Shown: positions 59,049 through 64,000 of the stretch, one piece after another
Layout of the letters: each line of letters opens with the position of its first letter
How positions within the stretch are numbered: position 1 is the stretch's first letter
NCBI RefSeq assembly: GCF_036116635.1
Contig: NZ_CP107995.1
Location: 8,432,001-8,496,000, forward strand
Source: Amycolatopsis sp. NBC_00345
GTDB lineage: Bacteria > Actinomycetota > Actinomycetes > Mycobacteriales > Pseudonocardiaceae
DNA: 64,000 nucleotides
Direction of reading: 5' to 3'
The notes under the pieces: model-generated
Told to the model about the DNA's origin: nothing
The model's input: the letters and a program-made list of their open reading frames with translations, nothing else
Databases searched by the model: none
Made by a program: the position numbers and the translations under genes

Positions 59049-60998
59049 GTGGGGCGACTCGGCGGTTTACGGCGAGCGGACGGGGCGGTGACCGCGGTGG
59101 CGACGACCCTGCCCGGCGGCGACTGGACCCTGGTCGGCCCCGGGCCGATCGCAACCACCTACGCGAGTCATTCGGGTGGCGTCCCGGTGGCGCTGAAGGT
59201 GTTCCCGGCCCGGTTCGACCGCGTGACGCTCTCCGCGGTGGAACGGGAGCGGACCCGCCTGCGCGGCGTCGCCTCGGTGCTGCCGGTGGACGGGGTCGAG
59301 CAACTGCCGGACGGCAGGCACGTCCTGCGGATGGAACTGTGCGCCCAATCGCTGGCGACGCTCCTGCCCCGCGTCGGGCAACTCTCGCCGTCCGACACCG
59401 TGGTGCTCGGCCACGCGCTGGCGACCGCGCTCGCCGGCGCCCACGCCGCCGGGGTGGTGCACGGCGGGGTGACGCCGTCGAACGTGCTGTTCCGGACGTC
59501 CGGACAGCCGGTTTTGGCGGACTTCGGGGTGGCACTGAGACTGGCCTTCCCGCGCGACCCGGTGCGGGTGCTGGAGTACCTCGCCCCGGAGACGCTGCGC
59601 ACGGAAACCCTGGACGAGCGAACGGATCTCTACGGCCTCGGCGCACTTTTGCACGTCGCCCTCACCGGCAGGCACCCCTTGCCCGGCCAACTGGGCGAGC
59701 CGGTGGGGGAGCGCGTGCTCCGCGTCTTGCGTACCCCCGTCCCGGCGATCCACCAGCCTGGTGTCCCGACGGAACTGTCCACTGTGGTCGGACGGTTACT
59801 GGCTCCGGACCCGGCGCATCGGCCTCCGGGTGCGGCTTGGGTGGTGGATCAGCTGGCGGAGATGATTTCTCGGTTGGCTGCGCCTGCCCCGCCTGCACCC
59901 GCAGCTGCCTATGGCTCTGCCTCCGCTCCGGCGCCCATTCATGCGCCCGTGCCCGCTGCTGGGTTTGTACCTGCCTCCGCGCCCGCTGCCGGGTCCGCAA
60001 CGGGCCCTGCCGTTGCGCCCGCTCCTGCTGACCCTGCCACTGCTCCCGCGCCAGCGCCTGCATCCGATACTGGCCCTGCTGTCGCGCCCGCACCTGGAAC
60101 CGGCCCTGCGCCCGTCCCCGCCGCTGGCCCTGCACCCGCTGGCCTTGCGCCCGCTGCCGGACCTGCGCCCGTTCCCTCGCCTGGCAATGACCCGGCGTTC
60201 GCCCCATCTGCGCCGACGGGAGCCCCTTCTCCTGGGGCCAGCGGCTACCCGAATCCCCAGTACCCCAGCGCCCCGACGCCCACCGGGCCGGTCGCGCCAC
60301 CTCCCGTGGCGCCGGATCCTCTCCGCCCCACCGCAGCCGAGCCGGAGCAGCCCGCATCGTCCATCGCCGGAGAGCCGGAGCCAGAGACCTGGCAAGGCGA
60401 GTTCGACGATTTCGGGGCACCAGAAGGCTCCAGCATGAACGGCTCCGGCATGAACGACCCAGGCGTGGACGGCTTTGACGACCCGTCGCCGGTCGAGTTG
60501 CCGCCTTCGGTTGTCGCGGAGTTGCCGTCCAGTCCGGTTTTGCCTGGCGTTCCGCAGGCTGCGGAGCCGGCGGAGCGGAAGCGGCGGGTGCGCTGGGACG
60601 TGGTCGTCGGCGGGCTGGTCGCGGTGTGCGTCGTCGCTGCCGGGCTGGTGTTGCTGCTCGGGGGTGGATCGGACGACCTCACCACGGTGGCGCGGACGCC
60701 GCCGCCCGCGCCGCCGTCCGGGGCGCCGGCCGCGGTCACCCTGGAGCTGGCCGAGCCCGCCGACCACGGCAACCAGGTCACGCTCAGCTGGAGCAGCAGC
60801 TCCGACAGCGTCGACTACGCGGTGATCGTCGCGCCCGAGGGCGAGCCGAACCGCGCGATCCTGGCCCAGCGACTGCACACGCTCACCGTCCCGGTCGACC
60901 CGCTGCGCCGGTACTGCTTCGAGGTGCAGGCCACCGACAGCCGCAGCGTCTACAAGAGCGCGCCCCAGTCGATCCGCGGCGCGACCTGCCACCGTTAG
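59049..60998 (+). CDS. Kinase-fold membrane protein lacking the catalytic Asp (pseudokinase) with FN3-like end
   Basis: A 649-residue protein. Residues about 25-280 have a Ser/Thr kinase fold: VALKVF (K50), 'DFGVAL' (D158), LAPETL (APE) and DERTDLYGLGALLH. The HRDLKPSN loop instead reads HGGVTPSN (138-145), so catalytic Asp and Lys are missing. A Pro/Ala repeat region (about 280-460), a transmembrane helix (about 516-537) and a FN3-like extracytoplasmic domain follow. Start GTG 59049 has GGAGG eight bases upstream; the frame is open for 1.4 kb upstream as a shadow of EccD. A TTA codon lies at 59796. Divergent from EccD. Confidence 0.85.
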   Translation: MGRLGGLRRADGAVTAVATTLPGGDWTLVGPGPIATTYASHSGGVPVALKVFPARFDRVTLSAVERERTRLRGVASVLPVDGVEQLPDGRHVLRMELCAQSLATLLPRVGQLSPSDTVVLGHALATALAGAHAAGVVHGGVTPSNVLFRTSGQPVLADFGVALRLAFPRDPVRVLEYLAPETLRTETLDERTDLYGLGALLHVALTGRHPLPGQLGEPVGERVLRVLRTPVPAIHQPGVPTELSTVVGRLLAPDPAHRPPGAAWVVDQLAEMISRLAAPAPPAPAAAYGSASAPAPIHAPVPAAGFVPASAPAAGSATGPAVAPAPADPATAPAPAPASDTGPAVAPAPGTGPAPVPAAGPAPAGLAPAAGPAPVPSPGNDPAFAPSAPTGAPSPGASGYPNPQYPSAPTPTGPVAPPPVAPDPLRPTAAEPEQPASSIAGEPEPETWQGEFDDFGAPEGSSMNGSGMNDPGVDGFDDPSPVELPPSVVAELPSSPVLPGVPQAAEPAERKRRVRWDVVVGGLVAVCVVAAGLVLLLGGGSDDLTTVARTPPPAPPSGAPAAVTLELAEPADHGNQVTLSWSSSSDSVDYAVIVAPEGEPNRAILAQRLHTLTVPVDPLRRYCFEVQATDSRSVYKSAPQSIRGATCHR

Positions 60999-61055
60999 GG
61001 AAACCGCTGGCCCCTCCTGGGACAATGGTCGACATGACTGCTTGTCGAAAGGTCG

Positions 61056-61511
61056 ATGCCGCGTAGACGGCCCGGCGCGATGCGCGCCGACGTGCGATGC
61101 AGCGTTGGGCGGTACGGCGCCGAGGGCGAACCGCCGCCCAGGCCGATGTGGGGGTTGTCGGCTCGGGCGGCGGCTGCGATCCGGCAGGTCGATCGAAGGT
61201 GCTTCTGGCCGCGGGCGACCGAGACGGCCCTGAGTCGCTACCGCGCGTTCCTCACGTCGGGGCGGTGGCCGCTCTACCCACAGCGCGAGGACTGCCCCTG
61301 CGACGGTTGCTCCCTCGACGACGTCCGGGTAGCGCGCGACGTCCTCGAGGAAGTCCTCTGTCGGCTGCCGCCGCGTGAGCGGGTGGAGCTGCGGCGGCTC
61401 GTCTCGCCGTTGGACCAGCGGTACCTATCGTTGACGCCACCGGATCCGTTCGCGCGCAACGGTTCGTGGTGGCACCAGCGGCTCGCCGCCGAGGACCGGG
61501 GCGCGTCTTGA
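61056..61511 (+). CDS. Hypothetical protein
   Basis: A 151-residue ORF with a plausible start (ATG 61056 after GAAAGG). The interior CPCDGC is a possible metal site, followed by an amphipathic helix (DDVRVARDVLEEVLCRLPPRE) and 'LSLTPPDPFARNGSWWHQRL'. No family is recognised. Codon use fits the genome. It lies between the pseudokinase and the convergent nitroreductase gene. Confidence 0.6.
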   Translation: MPRRRPGAMRADVRCSVGRYGAEGEPPPRPMWGLSARAAAAIRQVDRRCFWPRATETALSRYRAFLTSGRWPLYPQREDCPCDGCSLDDVRVARDVLEEVLCRLPPRERVELRRLVSPLDQRYLSLTPPDPFARNGSWWHQRLAAEDRGAS

Positions 61512-61524
61512 CAGTCCATTGTGG

Positions 61525-62298
61525 TCAGCCCGGCGGGGCGTCCGCGATCGCGTTGAGGGCGGTTACCACGGTGCGTTCCTCGTGGGCGAAGTGGACGTCC
61601 AGCTCGGCGGCCAGACGGTCCAGCTCGGCGACATCGACGGCCGTCCGCAGTTCGCGCTGGATGCGGGCCACCGTGGCGTGCTGCGCCGTGAGTTTTGCCA
61701 GTTCCGTTGCGAGGGCAGGGAAACGCAGAGCGAGCATCGGAAAGGTGGCGGCGTCCTCACCACCGTGGTGACGGTCCAGCGCGGTGCAGAAACCGGCGCA
61801 GTGGGCGCGCAGGTCAGGCGGCGAAAGCGTCACATCACCTTGCATGGCCTGGGCACGCAGGGACGCCAGCTCGTCGCGCAGCCAGCGGTGGACCTCGACG
61901 AGCCAGTCACCCATGCCCTTCACGCGGTCGAGCCGGTGGAGGACGACCACGGGAATCACGCGAGTGGTCTTCGCCTGGTACTCGGCGTATCCCGGTGCAA
62001 CCTCGATGACACGCGCGAAGAGGCTGTCGCGCTCTGGCGCCGGTGGGATGCCCGCGTACGCGTCGTACGTGCTGTCGCCGGTCTCGACGGTGACACGCGG
62101 GTTGCCGCGGACGTTGTGGAACCAGTCCGGGTTCCGCGCCGCCCCGCCGGCCGACGCGATGACGACACCGGTGCCGTCCAGCTCGACGTAGCCGAGCAGA
62201 CTTTCCCGGCGTAGCCCCGTTTTCGCGCCGGTAGTGGTGAGCAATGCCAGGCCCGGCATCCGCTCGGGGTTCTCGCGAAAAGTGGTGATCAGATCCAT
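61525..62298 (-). CDS. F420-type nitroreductase domain fused to a hemerythrin domain
   Basis: A 257-residue fusion. Residues about 1-120 match Ddn-like deazaflavin (F420)-dependent nitroreductases ('LALLTTTGAKTGLRRESLLGYVELDG', 'NPDWFHNVRGNPRVTVETG', 'YQAKTTRVIPVVVLHR'). Residues about 130-250 are a hemerythrin-like four-helix bundle with His/Glu ligands (HRWLRDEL, CTALDRHHGGED, HATVARI, HFAHEE). Start ATG 62298 has AAAGGA four bases upstream. A redox enzyme coupled to an oxygen- or metal-sensing domain is an unusual pairing. Substrate unknown. Confidence 0.8.
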   Translation of the reverse strand: MDLITTFRENPERMPGLALLTTTGAKTGLRRESLLGYVELDGTGVVIASAGGAARNPDWFHNVRGNPRVTVETGDSTYDAYAGIPPAPERDSLFARVIEVAPGYAEYQAKTTRVIPVVVLHRLDRVKGMGDWLVEVHRWLRDELASLRAQAMQGDVTLSPPDLRAHCAGFCTALDRHHGGEDAATFPMLALRFPALATELAKLTAQHATVARIQRELRTAVDVAELDRLAAELDVHFAHEERTVVTALNAIADAPPG

Positions 62299-62555
62299 GT
62301 GGTCCTTTCCCTGCTGGTGACGGGAGGTGGGAACCACGGCGAACGGGTACACGAAAGCCCGCAGGCTGCCTACCTGGAGGAGGGCGCGCTGAAACCCGGA
62401 AACCCTTGGGTGACAACGACTGCGGGAAATCCGGGAATCCGGACTCCGTGGTGGCTGAGTAGCCGGTACCTCCATGCGTAGGCCCATCCGGGGCGCACGG
62501 CGAAATTAGCACGGAATCCGGAACGCGGGCAAGGCGGCGAAGAAAGACCGCGCAC

Positions 62556-63248
62556 TCAGGGCCGGTGCTCAAGACCGTCGAGGATGCGGTTCAGGCCGTA
62601 GGTGAAGTTGTCCTCGCGGGTGGCGTCCGGAGTGTCGTCCGCGCGGTCCAGCAGGGTGCGCAGGCGCGGGTACGGCTCGGCGGCGGCCAGCGCGGCCGGG
62701 CGGAGGCCGGCGATCCACTCGGCCTCCGCCCGGCCGCTGCGGGCGAGCGCGGTCAGCCACGCGGCCTCGGTGGTGCTCACGCCGATCACGTACGCGACCA
62801 CGGCGCTGACGGCCTGGTCCGCGTCCTCCAGCGTGAAGCCGTCGGCCTCCAGCGCGGTCAGCAGGTTTTCGTTGAGGCGCATGACATTCGGGCCCAGGTA
62901 CGACAGCCCGACCTGGCCCAGTACCGATGCCATCCACGGGTGGCGCAGGACCATTGCCCGCACGCTGTGGGCGGCGGCCGTCAGCGTGCCGCGCCAGCCT
63001 TCGGCGGCCGGGTTCTCCAACTCGCCGTACGCCTCGTCGACGACCAGCTCGATGAGCTCGTCCTTGTTCGCCACGTGGCGGTAGAGCGAGGTCGCGCCGG
63101 CGCCGAGGCGGGTGCCGAGATTGCGCATGCTCAGCGTGTCGAGCCCGTCGGCATCCAGCAGGCGGATGGCCTCCGCGACGATCTGCGCCCTGGTCAGCGC
63201 CGGTTGTTCCTTGCCTCGCCGCGGGCGGGTCCAGACGGATTCAGCCAT
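62556..63248 (-). CDS. TetR-family transcriptional regulator (TetR_C_1 type)
   Basis: A 230-residue regulator. The helix-turn-helix (LDTLSMRNLGTRLGAGATSL, then YRHVANKDELIELVV) and the TetR_C_1-type C-terminal domain ('AHSVRAMVLRHPWMASVLG', 'AVVAYVIGVSTTEAAW') are clear. It is divergent from the MFS efflux gene, its expected target. Confidence 0.9.
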   Translation of the reverse strand: MAESVWTRPRRGKEQPALTRAQIVAEAIRLLDADGLDTLSMRNLGTRLGAGATSLYRHVANKDELIELVVDEAYGELENPAAEGWRGTLTAAAHSVRAMVLRHPWMASVLGQVGLSYLGPNVMRLNENLLTALEADGFTLEDADQAVSAVVAYVIGVSTTEAAWLTALARSGRAEAEWIAGLRPAALAAAEPYPRLRTLLDRADDTPDATREDNFTYGLNRILDGLEHRP

Positions 63249-63303
63249 GGCCCCACCCTAGCGCACGACGTACGCACTTGACGAACACTCCACCCGTATG
63301 AGT

Positions 63304-63330
63304 ACAGTGTGCGCAGAAACGGAACACTGT
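63304..63330. promoter_or_regulatory. Candidate operator of the efflux gene
   Basis: ACAGTGT (63304-63310) and ACACTGT (63324-63330) are inverted around 13 bases, just upstream of the MFS start. A TTGACG box at 63278-63283 could be a -35 element. Fits regulation by the divergent TetR. Confidence 0.5.
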
Positions 63331-63346
63331 GCGCAAGGAGACGAAG

Positions 63347-64000
63347 ATGACGGCGACGTTGAGCGATCCGGGAACCGCGGTCCAGCGGAACCCCCGGCGC
63401 TGGCTGATCCTGGTAGTGCTCTGCCTCAGCACGCTGGTGCTGGTGATCGACAACATGGCGCTGACGGTCGCGGTGCCGTCGCTGACCGAAGACCTCGGCG
63501 CCACCGCGTCGGACACGCAGTGGATCCTCGACTCGTACCTGCTGGTCTTCGCGGGGCTGCTGCTCACGTCGGGCAGCCTGGCCGACCGGTTCGGGCGGCG
63601 CCGGGTGATGATCATCGGGCTCGCGCTGTTCGGCTGCGCGTCGCTGGTGGCGACGCTCGCGTCGAGCCCCGGTGAGCTGGTCGCCGCGCGGGTGGTGATG
63701 GGCGTCGGCGGCGCGTTGATCATGCCGAGCACACTGTCGATCCTGATCACGGTGTTCGACGAAGAAGAGCGCCGCAAGGCGATGGCCGCCTGGAGCGCGG
63801 TCGCGATGGTGGGCTTCATCGGCGGGCCGGTGCTGGGCGGCGTGCTGATCGCGTGGTTCTGGTGGGGCGCGGTCTTCTTGATCAACGTGCCGATCGCGGT
63901 GCTCGCCATCGTCGCGGCCGTGGTGCTGATGCCGGAGTCGAAGGGCCCGTGGCGCAAAGCCGACCCGCTGGGCGCGGTGCTCTCGGCCGTCGGGATGACG
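63347..64000 (+). CDS. MFS drug-efflux transporter, DHA2 family (3' end outside window)
   Basis: First 218 residues of a 14-helix EmrB/QacA-type proton antiporter. Motif A (GSLADRFGRRRVMIIG), motif D1-like WILDSYLLVFAGLLL and motif C (GGPVLGGVLIAWFWWGAVF) are present. Start ATG 63347 has AAGGAG six bases upstream. Controlled probably by the divergent TetR. The remainder lies beyond the window. Confidence 0.9.
   Translation, partial: MTATLSDPGTAVQRNPRRWLILVVLCLSTLVLVIDNMALTVAVPSLTEDLGATASDTQWILDSYLLVFAGLLLTSGSLADRFGRRRVMIIGLALFGCASLVATLASSPGELVAARVVMGVGGALIMPSTLSILITVFDEEERRKAMAAWSAVAMVGFIGGPVLGGVLIAWFWWGAVFLINVPIAVLAIVAAVVLMPESKGPWRKADPLGAVLSAVGMT

Overview
The window is very GC-rich, with dense, often overlapping genes, GTG starts and purine-rich ribosome sites. 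It encodes actinomycete hallmarks: an SsgA/SsgB-like sporulation protein, a large LuxR (LAL) regulator, a streptogrisin-type protease, an F420-type nitroreductase domain, a stand-alone phosphatidylglycerol lysyltransferase and a full type VII (ESX) secretion locus. This fits a filamentous actinobacterium, most likely Pseudonocardiaceae (an Amycolatopsis-like genome). That placement is inference; no 16S or marker phylogeny is possible here.

Layout. 1-9.6 kb: the end of a SsuC/SsuA-type ABC importer, two secreted proteases (a G1 glutamic peptidase and an S1 serine protease), a small monooxygenase, a membrane protein, a macrodomain protein, a LAL regulator and an SsgB-like protein. 9.6-10.9 kb: a gene-free, repeat-rich stretch. 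10.9-26.4 kb: ordinary metabolic and regulatory genes (Lrp regulator, KAS III, alpha/beta hydrolase with a divergent TetR, class III cyclase, methyltransferase with GntR, VOC protein, a toxin-antitoxin pair, TauE-like permease, patatin with divergent TetR, aromatic aminotransferase, dienelactone hydrolase-like protein, lysyltransferase). 26.5-28.6 kb: tRNA-Ser(GCU), tRNA-Arg(ACG), a second toxin-antitoxin pair and a glycosyltransferase overlapping it.

29.3-61.0 kb is the centre of interest: a complete type VII secretion locus. Core parts are an EccA-like AAA ATPase fused to a beta-helix, EccE, the mycosin protease, two small Esx-like proteins, a three-domain EccC, EccB and EccD. Interleaved are a two-component system, an orphan response regulator, a fibronectin-III membrane protein, a MoxR-DUF58-transglutaminase-like module, two YbaB-like proteins, several secreted-substrate candidates (three carrying a YxxAD signal) and a kinase-like membrane protein without the catalytic Asp. 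An IS5-family element sits in the loop of a long palindrome inside the locus, beside a predicted secreted beta-helix galactosidase.

The last 3 kb carry an unknown ORF, a nitroreductase-hemerythrin fusion, a TetR regulator and the start of a drug-efflux MFS gene.

A recurring theme is long perfect palindromes (18-23-bp arms) after genes. One 30-bp palindromic unit has multiplied in frame inside the transglutaminase-like gene.
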